Shown: piece after piece, positions 33,556 through 44,286 of the stretch
How positions within the stretch are numbered: position 1 is the first letter of the stretch
Layout of the letters: every line of letters begins with the position of its first letter
NCBI RefSeq assembly: GCF_000003855.2
Contig: NW_003101680.1
Coordinates: forward strand, 5,249,510 to 5,313,509
Direction: 5' to 3'
DNA: 64,000 nt
Source: Blastomyces gilchristii SLH14081
Taxonomy: Eukaryota > Ascomycota > Eurotiomycetes > Onygenales > Ajellomycetaceae
Position numbers and translations under genes: made by a program
The notes under the pieces: model-generated
The model's database searches: none
Seen by the model: only the letters and a program-made list of their open reading frames with translations
Told to the model about the DNA's origin: nothing

Positions 33556-33877
33556 GAAGCAATCTCTGCGAACACCCTGTCCATCATTGATGTTTCAAAA
33601 CATCAATGCCAAGTCTCACCCTTGTACCGCTCTTTCCAATCTGGATCATCCCTGGCAGAAAAATACAAAAAGATACCTTGACAATAATATCAAGCACATA
33701 ATCAATGAATACATCTGAAGTGCAATCTCTGTGAAAACTCTGTCTGTCTTCAGTGTATCAAGACATCAATACCAAGTCTCACTCTCATATCACCTCTTTC
33801 AATCTGACTCATTCTTAGCAGAAAAACACAAAAAGATACCTTGATGACAGTATTCAATATATAATCAGCAGACAATG
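33556..33877 (+). repeat. Two tandem 161-bp monomers in LINE-D 5' UTR
   Basis: Unit 1 (33556-33716) and unit 2 (33717-33877) share GAAG(T)GCAATCTCTGTGAA, AAGTCTCAC and AAAAAGATACCTTGA blocks at the same spacing. LINE-C has the same two units inverted (62979-63139 and 63140-63814; the latter is 161 bp once MITE-3 is removed). Position at the 5' end of a LINE recalls the promoter monomers of rodent L1, a functional inference. Confidence 0.8.
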
Positions 33878-34827
33878 AGTTAACAGCACATTAATAACTA
33901 TAAAATCAGTATATTTCAAGACCTGACTGAGTATTTGATCTCTGCACAGTCAGATATATTAAATCTAGTTTTAATATCTTAATATTCAATAGATTCTGTA
34001 AGAGATTGAGAATAGCAACACTAGATTTCAATTAAATTTGAGAATTAACTCTATATTAATATAATTATTGACAAAGTCTTCTATTTTAAGATATAAATAA
34101 CCAGTTCCTCTCCATCTCACTGATAATATTTATATTATGATATAGAAACAGACTTATATTCTCTATAATATCAAGACTATAAAGAGAGACAGTCTTGATA
34201 GAGAGTATATAGTAGTGTATATCTTAGCAGTTTCTATCTCATTTTTCTGCAGCAGTTAATGTAAAAAAAAAAAAATCTTAGAAATAGTTTTTTAATTCTC
34301 TTGAAAAAGAAAGATGTTTTTCTCTGAATTTTATATAATATTCTTATAAAGAATTAAAAACAGAGTTATTTTCTATTATAATTTCATATTCTTTTAAATA
34401 AGAATTACTTTTTCAGTGACTGAAGAGCTTTCATTAATACTTAATTCTTTTTTACACTTTTTATTAACTGATTTGAGTTGCACACTTGTTGTGTGAGAAG
34501 AATTGAATGATTTAGAATAAAATTGAATAGTTTTAATCAATTTCTCTGCAAAAAATTGATTTATTTTTTATCAGTTTTTTTCTCAAAAACTGTTATATCA
34601 TCTGATTTATTATCAATTAATATCATACTTTTTCTCACTATATCTCAAGAAAGAGATTGTGAAGATTTTATTGATTTACCTCAAAAATCAATTTTAGTTT
34701 ATTAGATTCTCTTCAAAAATCTAATCTAGTTACTGAACTAGTGTGAAAAAAATCAGGTATTTTATACATAAAAGTTTTTTATTCTTCTTTTAAAACAGTC
34801 CGATCAACCTTTCATTGAGTGAGAATG
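33878..34827 (+). other. LINE-D 5' UTR, AT-rich
   Basis: Non-coding. It aligns with the inverted LINE-C segment 62010-62978. It contains a long A-run (34262-34273), a hairpin ATTAGATT/AATCTAAT (34701-34708 with 34718-34725) also present in LINE-C at 62158-62173, and no convincing ORF; the 60-codon frame at 34523-34705 recurs as an equally short frame in LINE-C (62178-62360, minus) and may be a conserved short upstream ORF or chance. Confidence 0.6.
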
Positions 34828-35950
34828 ATAAGTTCAAAAATACACTCAGTTGATGTGAAAAAAGATGCTTTCTCAAATACTATTCCTGAGATTGAAATTC
34901 TGAAGAGAAGAAAAAAAGAAGAAATAGAGAAATAACAAGTTCTTGAAATACAGAAACTTGAGAAAGTAAGTAAGATTCTTGAGAAGCAGTGTCTGAGTGA
35001 GATGAATGAAGAAGTTCTGTTAATTCTTCATACTCAGACTAGACAACTACAGGAGATGATCAAATTCAAACTTGAAATTTCAAACACAGTTTAAAAAACA
35101 TTGAAAATTTCTAGTACAATCACTGACTCTTCATTTTACTCTCTCTCTTTTTCTACTTTGTCTTCTTCTTCTTTAAATCAGAAGAAAATATATGCTTAAG
35201 CAGCTGAATCTGCTAGCTTCAAACCTGCTGTGACTAAATCTGCTGTCTCAAAATCTGCTCAAAATTATGAGAAAACTGAGAAGAATACTGCTCATGCTTC
35301 TATTCATAGAAAAGTGAAGAAAAAAATACAAAAAGAGAAAAACTTTCAAATCTTCAGAAATAGAAGACTTATTGTCAAAGTCTCAAATCAGAACATCTTG
35401 CAGAGAAACAAGCTAAACTCAAATCTCATTTTAAGAATTAGAAATGAAATTAGTCAGCAGTTCTTTTCTCAGTTAATGACTGATATTATAGTTCAAAAAT
35501 CAGTTATAGCTTCAATTGAGTCATTCTTCTTTAAAAACTTCATTATTCTGACAACAATGCTTGAATTCAGTGTGGAATTCCTTATTCAGAATGAGAATCT
35601 CTGAAAATCAGCAGTAGAATCTTTATTAAACATAATAATTCTATCTGAGAGAGATGAAAAGTGAGACAAATTCATTCTTTATAATATTTCACTTGAAATT
35701 CTTTTACTGTGAAGAAGATAGGCTAGTTCTTAAGAATGAATTAGAAGAATATAATTCTATTCAACTGAGAAAAGAGTCTGCATGACTAAATTCAATTGAG
35801 TTGAGACAAAGTAGAAGAAATGTCTCTGTTCTAGTATATACAAAGACATCTGAATAATTAAAGATCTCTGAAGTAAGAGTAGCAGGTTTGAAAATGAGAG
35901 TTCATGAATACAAAGACTCAAGAATGAATCTCAAAGCTCAAACACAGTGT
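34828..35950 (+). pseudogene. LINE-D ORF1 N-terminal two-thirds (start lost, cut by LINE-C)
   Basis: The frame equivalent to the LINE-A and LINE-C ORF1 starts at 34828, where ATG has become ATA (S-S-K-I-H-S-V-D-V follows). The acidic/coiled-coil N-terminus and Ser-rich linker are followed by a long open piece, 35230-35604, containing AQNYEKTEKN and RRLIVKVSNQNILQRNKLNSN, basic and likely RNA-binding. It ends where LKAQTQC would enter the first zinc knuckle, at the LINE-C junction. Same function as the other ORF1 copies. Confidence 0.8.
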
Positions 35951-35985
35951 TATTATTATTATTATTCTTCATTTATAGATGTATG

Positions 35986-36152
35986 TATGATTCAGAAGAA
36001 CGTACAACCGCTGGATAATAACGCGGCCGCTTCCGAACTTGCTTACGAATGTAAAGAGGCCATAGCGGCCATCAATTAATTTAGTGTACAGTATATAAGA
36101 AGTCAGTGTACACCTGTAATCATATGCTGACTCAAGCAACCTTTGAATCACA
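35986..36152 (+). repeat. 5' LTR of B1 (167 bp)
   Basis: TATGATTCAG to GAATCACA; CpG-rich around 36000-36070. It contains TATATAAG at about 36092, a probable TATA box. Confidence 0.9.
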
Positions 36153-36154
36153 TC

Positions 36155-36164
36155 TGATAGCATG
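36155..36164 (+). promoter_or_regulatory. Candidate primer-binding site of B1
   Basis: TGATAGCATG two bases after the LTR. With one G-to-A reversed it reads TGGTAGCA, matching the start of a site complementary to a fungal initiator tRNA-Met 3' end (CTACCA). The only LTR element here with a recognisable site. Confidence 0.4.
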
Positions 36165-36229
36165 TCTAAAAACTGGTGTGAAGTGCAGGCTTCTTCAGAG
36201 TGTGATAATTTCATCTACAAAGTGATTTG

Positions 36230-38030
36230 TTGTTATCATGTCAGAGTGATTCTAGAATATCTCAAAAGATAGCATATAATAAGCAGTGAGCAGAAGAGCA
36301 TCTGATTGATGATGCTTTGCTTATTAAGGGAAAACTTCACACTCAGACAAATGTCACATATGATATGTGAACAGATGAGATGTGAGAAAGAGAATGAAAG
36401 CAGTGAATCAGATTCAAAGAAGTTCACTCTCTACTCAAAAGAAGAATAAGAAGAAAGGGAAATAGTCATCACTGAAGTTATACAATGATAACAGAAATCA
36501 TATAACAAGATAGTGATATAACAATAGACATTGTACAATCAATAAGAAATCACTGAAATGAATATCTTCTCTAGTTAATATGAACAACATCCTTCTCTGC
36601 TATCTGAATCAGAAGATATGCAGAATCTCTCAGAGAGTTTACTTAAAGTAGTAAGAAAAGCAGCTGAAATCACTGAACTGAAATCAAAGCTCTGTACATG
36701 TACAAGAATTCTAAATAAGATCAAGGCCTTATGTACACAGTGACAGACTGAGGTGAAAGTTAAATAACAATTGACATTCACAATGAATTAAGTATTCACT
36801 ATGAAGAGCTTCACTGACATAATCATCATCATCAATAAGAATAGAGAAAACCAGGTCTTAGATCTGCAGCAGAAGATTGAATATTTACACAGACAGATAA
36901 CTACACTGAATCTGAAGATCTCATTATAATCATTCATAATCTCTTCAGAAGTATACACATCATTGAAGACTACTGTGCAGAATGAGAATCTGAGTATGAA
37001 ATATATCAAGTCAGAAGATCTGTCAGAGCTATTAAGCTTCAATGATAACTGAAAAAATGATGCTGCAATCAGCTGACTAAGTCAGATATAATTATATTAT
37101 CAGATTGAATGTAAACTCATAGACAGACAGTCAACAGAATTTTAATAAGTCTTAAGATCTACTGCATTTCTACATGAAAAAGTGAAGTCATTATAAATAA
37201 CTGATGAAAAGATGAATCTTACAGATCTGAAGTAATATTCATTCTTATAAATATGAAATGAGTTTTTCAAATGAATCTTACACAGCTTTGAGAAAGTAAA
37301 TGTATGAGACAAGTATTATAAACACTTCACTGAGTGTAGATATGTGAGTAATCTTATATTATACTTCACATACTTAAGCTTACACTATCTTACATTGAAT
37401 GAAGAGCTTTCAACATCTTTCTGTTTACAGATCTTCATTCATAATCTTACACTCAAGTTGAGAGTGAAATGAAAATGCTTAATCTCATAATCAGATATAA
37501 TGAAAGAAGTATATAATATTCTTATTATACAGGAACAAGTGAGTCAATTGTAACAGAAAATACTGCAATCAAGTATATCTCAGTGAAGAATGAGTAATCA
37601 GACTTCTATAATACAAGTCACACATCTGAACACAATGAATCTAGATCTGAATGTCATTACTAAAGCACTGAATTCCCTGAAAAAGAGATTCTCTGAGTGA
37701 AAATCTTGATATTATAAGCATCAAGCTTGCTTCAACTTCAGATGTTAAAATCATAATATAAAAGATTACATACAGCATGCACAGTCAAGAGAAGTAAGAG
37801 AGTTAAAAAACTAGCAGAATCAATAAGCTCAGAGACACTCACTGATATTCTGTGAAAAGTCTTTGAAGTGAAAGAGATGCCTGTGTTAGATGATTCTCTG
37901 AATTCTATGAATGTCAAGAGAAAGCAGGCTTCTGAATGAGATGTGAGTGAGAATGATGAAGTGAATACTCATCTCAATGTCTTAAGACCTGAAATGTTAA
38001 TGTATAAGAGACACTTGAATAAGAATTGAA
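36230..38030 (+). pseudogene. B1 gag region (broken, poorly recognisable)
   Basis: Lies between the primer site and the protease, so is gag by position. The plus strand has many stops; two minus-strand frames (36575-36781, 36788-37042) are shadows. Around 37150-37400 there is a helical peptide (for example MSFSNESYTAL). A cysteine/histidine cluster at about 37730-37775 (C-F-N-F-R-C, then N-H-N-I-K-D-Y) may be the remnant of a zinc knuckle, but spacing no longer fits CCHC. Confidence 0.55.
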
Positions 38031-38034
38031 AGAT

Positions 38035-41000
38035 GGCTATAAAAGTGTTAGCAGACACAGAAGCTTCTATATAATATATTAATAATTATATAATCTGAAG
38101 ACTGAAAGAGATTTATCAAGTGAAGAATTTCTGATATATATGAATATCTGATAACTGATATTTGATATCATCTGTAAGAGTAAGAGTTCTCTTGCACTTC
38201 AGAGAATGATCTTGCTATATTTGAGTGTGAGAGCTGCAGAATGTGAAATACAATCTTATTCTCAAACTTGATTGATTTCAAAGATTTAATTCACAGATTC
38301 AATGATGTACATGTTATATGCAGTTGACTGATAAAAAGAAAACAGTTCATATGATTCTACTAACTGATATAAGAAGGACATTTCACATCTCTGATATAGA
38401 AGAGTTAAATCTGCTTATGTATTAATAAATAAAGAGAATGATTTACAAGATCTCATCTGAAAGTATTCTGTATATAATACAGAATCTGAAAGTGAAGAAA
38501 ACTAAGATAAAGAATATACAGAAGAACAAGTGTATGAAGAAGCTTCTGAAGAAGTATAAGAAGGTCTTTCAAACAGATCTTTCACTGAAATTGCTGCCAG
38601 AATGAGGATTTGTACATGAGATTGACACAGAGAATGTGAAATCAGTCAATCAGAATACATACTCTCTGTCACAAATGCATCTTGAAGAACAGAAGTAGCA
38701 GATCACAGACCTTCTAAAATATGATCTCATACAACTCTCATCAAGTGCGTGAGGCTTCTCAGTTCTATTTGTGAAAAAGATGAATGAGAGGTGACAGATG
38801 TGTATCAATTATCAAGTACTTAATAAACTTATGATCAAGAATGAATATTCACTGTCACAGATTCAACAACAGTTGAATATAATTGAAAATGTCTGATATC
38901 TATCAAAGATCAATCTTCTCTCAGAATACTGGCAGATTTATATAAGCAAACTGTCAGTTCTGCAAATCATGTTTAATACACAATGAGAGAAGTTCAAATT
39001 TCTGACAATGTCATTCAGTCTGACAAATGCATTCATCATCTTTTAAATGATAATGAATATGATTCTTTATAAACAGAATGAAATCTCATATCTTATATAT
39101 CTTGATGACATTCTAGTCTTTTTAAACTCATATAATGAATATCTGAAGCATCTCAATGAAGTGCTTACAACTCTGACAGAGTATAAGCTCTATATCAAAT
39201 CAACAAAGTGTGTATTTGAAACAGAAGAGTTGAAGTTCATAGAATATATAGTGAGTGATAACTGTATATATCTCATCTCAGAGAAATTGAATGTCATAGT
39301 GAATTAGCTGTGACTGAGAAATATACATTATATACAACAGTTTCTTGAGTTGATCTCATATTACTGTAGATTTATCAAGAATTTCACATGAATATCTGCA
39401 TCACTCTCAGATCTCTTAAGAGAAATAAATGCAAATCTGTGAAAGAAGAAGTTTTATTCAATCATCTGAAATACTGTATATGAAGAGGCTTTTCTCACAT
39501 TGAGAGAATATATAATAATATTCTTACTACTTATTTAATCAGATTATAATAAATCTGTCTACATTGAGATGAACACATCTGAATGAGCTATCAAAGGCGC
39601 TCTTCTACAGATGAGTAAGAATGACAAGCTGCATCTGATAATGTACAATGATAGGAAACTATTGAGTACTGAGCTCAATTACTCAGTGTATGAAAAGAAA
39701 TTACTAGTGATCAAGCATGCACTGGTGTTATGAGATAGATATATTGATAACAGATATATAATAACAGTGATCATAGATCATGAAAGCCTCATCTATCTAC
39801 AATCAACAATAAAACCTTTTAAATGCTTAGTATATTGAATCTCAGAGTTTTAAGTGTATAATCTTCATATTAAGTACTGAAAGAGATTGAATACTATGAT
39901 ATCTAATACAATCAGTTGCAGATCTGATTTCATAAGTGAGGATTCTACAAATCAGATATAAGAGAAGTTTGTATTAAAAATGCTGAGAGAGTGCAAGGAA
40001 TCAGAATAAGTAAATATAATGATCTCTTACTTAAAGAATGATAAGATGTCAGATGACAAGCATCTTATGAAAGTAGTAGAAGAGATGCTTCTGAACTTTA
40101 AGCAGAGAGAATTGAAAAATGATGTTGTGCTTTATCACAATCTAGAATATGTGAAAGCTCTCTATCTAGAATATTCATTTAGATATGACTTAATGACTTG
40201 TATGCACAAGGAATTCAGTCCCTTAGAAAGCTCTGAACTCATGAGTATACTCAAATTAAGAGTATACTGACTAAGCATGGCTGAGAATATTCAGGTATAC
40301 ACTCACAAGTGCCTGAATTATCAGGTCATGAAAGAATCTAAGAAAGGGTTAGAATGTGAGAAAGTACAACATCAGATAAAGTGTATGATACAATCATTTG
40401 AATGATGAGAAGTGAATCTCATAGATATATTACTGTGAACATTAAATAGAAATTGATGAATAATCACTGCTATTGATTATACTACTGACTGACCAGTTGT
40501 GAAAGCAGTTACAGAGATGATAGAGATAATAGTAGTAAAGTTTCTATATAATGAAATCTATATTAACTATGAAATGCTGTGTGAGATTCTAACTGATAAT
40601 GATTTGAATCTTGTAGAAGAAGTGATGAGGCATTTCATAAGTCAGTTACAGACAAGATATTGTAGAACAACATCATATCACTCACAGATGAACAGAAAAG
40701 TAAAACACTTGAATGAAATCTTGAGTAACATGCTGATGAAATATCTAGTGAACAAGTCTATAAGATTATGAGATGAATATCTCAGTCAGATGCTATTCGT
40801 CACATGAATTCAGCAGCATGCAGTCTTCAAGTGTTTATCATTCTATCTATTATATGAATTGCATCCACACATTCTGAAGAATGCTTTGAAAAAGATGAAG
40901 AAGAGAACAGCAGTTATGAATGCAGTAGTAGCAGTTGTGAACACAACAGTCACAGATGTGAAATCAAGATTGAAAGAGATCAGTTATACATATATAAAAG

Positions 41001-41770
41001 CTAATAAGTTACTTCTGAACTGAGTAATTCAATTGAAAAGAATACAAGACTCAGTAGTTAAGGAATTGAGTCTCAAGATGAAAATATAAGTTCTCATATA
41101 CAATGAGAGCTCTGAGAAGTTTCAATCTAGATGATTTGAGCTCTATAAAATACTCAAATCACATTCTCTGACAGTATATGTATTGAAAGAATCAGAGAGA
41201 CAGATTTTACACAATTTAATAAATAATTCATATCTTATGAAGATAAAGATATAAGATCTGAGCAGATTATAATCATTTACAGCACTCACATCAGTATTAA
41301 AGAAGAAGAGACTTATAATGAAAAAGTCTCACAAAGTAAGAGAAATTATAAACACTTATGAATCAGATAATCTCACTTATTCTGATCTTTTCACAATTAT
41401 AAGAAAAGAATGAGAAGTAATGAAGAAATCAGATGAATATCACACTTCAATAAGTGATGAGACTGTAGTCAGTCATATGATAATGTGCTGCAGATAGCAG
41501 ATACAATGTGACAAAGAGCAGTCTCAAAGCAGCAGACTTGTACATAAGTCAGATTACAGAAGAAAAAGAAATTCAGAGTTGAATTCAACTGTTTATATCA
41601 GTTCAATTGTAGAGACAATAGAGGATGAATTATTTAAAACATCTGCAGATACATGAGATTAAGTCATCTTGACTTCTGAAGATGCTCAGAGATCAGATGA
41701 GATTAGTTTCAATGAGCTGTTCACTGTAGTGATCTGAGCAGATGAAGAGAGACAGTATAATGTGTAAGAC
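38035..41770 (+). pseudogene. B1 pol: protease, RT, RNase H, integrase (single frame, stops)
   Basis: One reading frame can be followed for over 3.2 kb. Protease remnant VLADTEAS (38048). Reverse transcriptase: MCINYQVLNKL (about 38798), FSLTNAFIIF (about 39015) and YLDDILVF (39098-39121, intact). RNase H: IEMNTSE...KGALLQ and NYSVYEKKLLVIKHAL (39560-39725). Integrase: first Asp in NLIDIL (40424), second in LTDND (40595), D-x56-D apart, but the residue at D-x35-E is Lys (40703, GAA to AAA), so the catalytic Glu is lost. An acidic/Lys-rich C-terminal tail runs to about 41770; no chromodomain is visible. TGA at Trp positions and TAA/TAG at Gln positions. Confidence 0.88.
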
Positions 41771-42069
41771 AGAATCACAAAAGATAGAAGCTGCTGAACC
41801 TAGTCACTGAATACTGTATTATATAGAGATTGTGTAAGAGTAGTGACTAGCAGACAAAGAAAAAGTATAAGAAAAGAAAAGAGATAATAAATTGATTATC
41901 AACTGTAAGAGTCAGTGATAAAAGACAAATGTTATCATATATATCTTATTCATTTTTATATATTACACATTTAATCTATTTTCAATGTCACATCATCTGA
42001 AAAATGCTAAAAATAAAGAAAATCTCAAAACTTGAGATCTGTAAGGAATTTGAGAACTGTAAGCTACTC

Positions 42070-42441
42070 TCACAATAATACTGTGCATGTCTCTGATTTC
42101 TCTACTGCTCTGTGTATGACATTAATATCATTTATCACAAGATTGACTGAAATGCCAATATAGAAATGTTTATGCATATACATAGAAAAATTGAAGAAGA
42201 GCACAGAATATGCAGGATCAGAAGTCAGAACAGAGAGAGCAGAGACAGAAGAAATGAAAGAAGAAGAAGATACAGAACTGAATGAATGATGACAGAAGTC
42301 ATCTAGAGCTGAATACTTATAATCTAGTATATATATCATCTTCTCTGCAGAAGAGAGAGAGAAAGTGATGAGAGAAGCTTGAGAGTGAGAGAGAATAGTC
42401 TCAGCAGTGTTATCATCTTCAATTAAAATAATCTCTGACAC
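42070..42441 (-). CDS. Antisense ORF 3 of B1: Ser-rich, unknown
   Basis: 123 codons open on the minus strand between pol and the 3' LTR, starting M-S-E-I-I-L-I-E-D-D-N. It contains a Ser-rich block (FSSVSSSSFISSVSALS, about residues 54-70) and a C-terminal stretch SVNLVINDINVIHRAVEKS. No family recognised. Open length is notable where other frames average few codons between stops, but no promoter or start context supports expression. It may be the last exon-like part of one antisense gene with the two ORFs upstream (43064-43528, 42463-42735), or chance. Confidence 0.4.
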   Translation of the reverse strand: MSEIILIEDDNTAETILSHSQASLITFSLSSAEKMIYILDYKYSALDDFCHHSFSSVSSSSFISSVSALSVLTSDPAYSVLFFNFSMYMHKHFYIGISVNLVINDINVIHRAVEKSETCTVLL

Positions 42442-42462
42442 TGAAGTAACTAAGAACTATTG

Positions 42463-42735
42463 TTAGTATATGAAACTGTAAAAGCAGAGATAATAATTAT
42501 CAAATAAACATCTACTGATCTTAGAATTATATGTATAATTACAACATGCATGAGACTTTTCAGAAAGAGAGAGAGAGATATGAGAGAATATAGAAAGTAG
42601 AATACAGCATGTAAACAGCTCATTTTCACAATGATATCTCAGATAAGGTGTACAAGTCTCACATCTGTGAGTGTAAAAGAGTATAACATTCATATTTCTG
42701 TTTCTGAAAACACAGATATTCTTTATCTGTATCAC
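42463..42735 (-). CDS. Antisense ORF 2 of B1: Cys-rich, unknown
   Basis: 90 codons. Cysteine pattern C-x2-C-x7-C-x6-C-C, then 19 residues, C-C-x10-C, suggests a zinc-binding module (RCETC...RYHCENELFTCC...SHACCNY...SRC). No named domain recognised. It sits between the Ser-rich ORFs and in the same orientation, opposite to gag-pol. The frame differs from the neighbouring ORFs, so joining would need introns or frameshifts, which I cannot demonstrate. Confidence 0.4.
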   Translation of the reverse strand: MIQIKNICVFRNRNMNVILFYTHRCETCTPYLRYHCENELFTCCILLSIFSHISLSLSEKSHACCNYTYNSKISRCLFDNYYLCFYSFIY

Positions 42736-43063
42736 GAAGTTGAATGATAAATATCAGAGAATAGACTGATATGAGTCAATCATTCTGAAGATATTTATCA
42801 GAGTGAATGTACCTGTAATATTGAATTTAATAATTATAAAAAGTTTCTTAATATCTGTGAATGCTATGACTTTATATATAATAAAACTCATAACAATTTT
42901 CTTTAAGAACAGGAAAATCAGTGTCAGAAAGAGAAGATGAAAAAAGAAAAGACTTATAATCTTAACACTGTTAAGAGAGAGAGTGATTCTTCAGTATAAA
43001 TGAATAATTATTTCATCATAAATATTTAAAATGAATATAATAATCAGTGTCTGCAGTCAAGCA

Positions 43064-43528
43064 TTAGATAGTTGTATCATATATAGTCTTTGTACAATAA
43101 ATTATTCTAGAGATTGATAAGAAGAGTGAGAGTATATACACTGAGAAATATAATTCATTAAGTCTATATAATATCTTCTTGAAATAGGGAGAGCTGATAA
43201 TGAAAGCAGAGACAGCAGAATCAGAGAGAGCAGAGATAGCAGAAGTGAGAGAATCAGACACAGAGACAGAGGTAGCAGAAGCAGCAGAATCAGACACAGA
43301 GACAGATGTAGAAGATTGAGAGAGAGTAGCAGAGAAAGAAATAGAGAAGATAGAGAAAGACACAGAAGACTCAGTCATACATAACACAGACAATTTCTTT
43401 ATTATCATGTTCTTCAAGTTCTCAATCAATAATTTAACATTGAGATCATAATCATCAGTGAATGTAGATCTGTCAACATGTGAAGATTCTATATAAATTA
43501 AAATAGAAATATCAGCATCTGCAGTCAT
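43064..43528 (-). CDS. Antisense ORF 1 of B1: Ser/Val/Ala-repeat protein, unknown
   Basis: 154 codons, the longest minus-strand frame in B1. N-terminus MTADADISILIYIESSHVDR, a helical segment (VKLLIENLKNMIIKKLSVL), then a low-complexity Ser-rich tract with repeated SVSVSDS...SAAS (residues ~75-110) encoded by a purine-rich repeat on the plus strand (43204-43320). A 14-bp tandem repeat lies just upstream of the ATG. Because the plus strand of a tandem repeat can stay open by chance, coding is not proven. Antisense genes between pol and 3' LTR are known in some plant Gypsy elements. Confidence 0.45.
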   Translation of the reverse strand: MTADADISILIYIESSHVDRSTFTDDYDLNVKLLIENLKNMIIKKLSVLCMTESSVSFSIFSISFSATLSQSSTSVSVSDSAASATSVSVSDSLTSAISALSDSAVSAFIISSPYFKKILYRLNELYFSVYILSLFLSISRIIYCTKTIYDTTI

Positions 43529-43533
43529 ATAAA

Positions 43534-43569
43534 ATGATCAGAAAAACATGATCAGAAAAACATGATCAG
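43534..43569. repeat. 14-bp tandem repeat
   Basis: ATGATCAGAAAAAC repeated twice plus a partial third, beginning 6 bp upstream of the antisense ATG at 43528. Confidence 0.8.
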
Positions 43570-44070
43570 ATGCTGCTGAAGAAAAGAGAATCAGAGATGT
43601 ATGAGAAGATGAAGAAGATATGTTATTTATAATAGTATATTTTAATGATTGTTAGAAGATAAACAAGTTCTGATCACATTTCACAATGTGTTATACTTAC
43701 TGCTAATGAACTGCTTGATATGAGTACTGTAAGAATGCTTGTTATGAGAATGAGAAGCCATTGCTAGAAACATGTATAATGTGATAGATGAACAACAGAT
43801 AGAAGATGTTGAACAGAAGAAGGAACAGAAATCTTGAATGAGATGATAGTATTTAATGATGATAATGATGAAGAAGATGATTGAAGAATGAGAAAAGTTA
43901 GTAAATAAGTGATATAATATAGTGAAAGTTTCTTTATGAGAATGTATGTGAGATGCTAGCCGAATCAGGGATAGGTCACATAATCGTGAACACTAGTGAT
44001 ATGCTAATCCGCATGAAGCTCAGGTGTATGTCATGGTCATGTGAGTGTGGCCAAATCTGGTGAGGAAGAA

Positions 44071-44237
44071 TGTGGTTTGGAAGAATGTATGACTGCTGAA
44101 TAATAACGCGGCTGCTTCTGAACTTGCTTATGAATGTAAAGGGGCCATAGCGGCCACCAATTAACTTAGCGTACAGTATATAAGAAGCCGGCGTATGCCT
44201 GTAATCGTACGCTGGCTCAAGCAACCTTTGAATCACA
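44071..44237 (+). repeat. 3' LTR of B1 (167 bp)
   Basis: TGTGGTTTGG to GAATCACA, aligned gap-free with the 5' LTR. The 3' LTR and the 100 bp before it (from 43957) keep more CpG than the element interior. Confidence 0.9.
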
Positions 44238-44263
44238 TATGCAGTCAGAGACTATGACATCTA

Positions 44264-44286
44264 CCTGAGAACTTTTAGTTCTCAGG
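44264..44286 (-). other. LINE-C 3' UTR hairpin
   Basis: Same 10-bp stem and TTT loop as 20617-20639. Confidence 0.6.

Larger units (their letters stand above)
19604..35950 (+). mobile_element. LINE-D (whole span), host to pogo and cut by LINE-C
   Basis: Forward LINE consisting of 19604-19914, the TA target, the pogo insert (19917-33548) and 33551-35950. The last part holds two 161-bp monomers, a ~950-bp AT-rich 5' UTR, and ORF1 to the knuckle region. At 35950 it breaks into the (TTA)n tail of LINE-C, which inserted head-to-head. ORF2 and the 3' end should continue beyond the window. Confidence 0.75.
35986..44237 (+). mobile_element. Gypsy element B1, complete 8252-bp copy
   Basis: Distinct family with short 167-bp LTRs, inserted in the LINE-C 3' UTR; the undisturbed sequence is in LINE-B (about 20588-20602). 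Target duplication TATG (35982-35985, 44238-44241). Contains gag, a single-frame pol and, between pol and the 3' LTR, a 2.2-kb region with minus-strand ORFs. Polypurine tract GGTGAGGAAGAA at 44059-44070. Confidence 0.92.

Noticed and set aside
36575..37042. Two minus-strand frames in B1
   Set aside because: Opposite the gag region with compositions expected of shadows; no features comparable to the antisense ORFs at 42070-43528.
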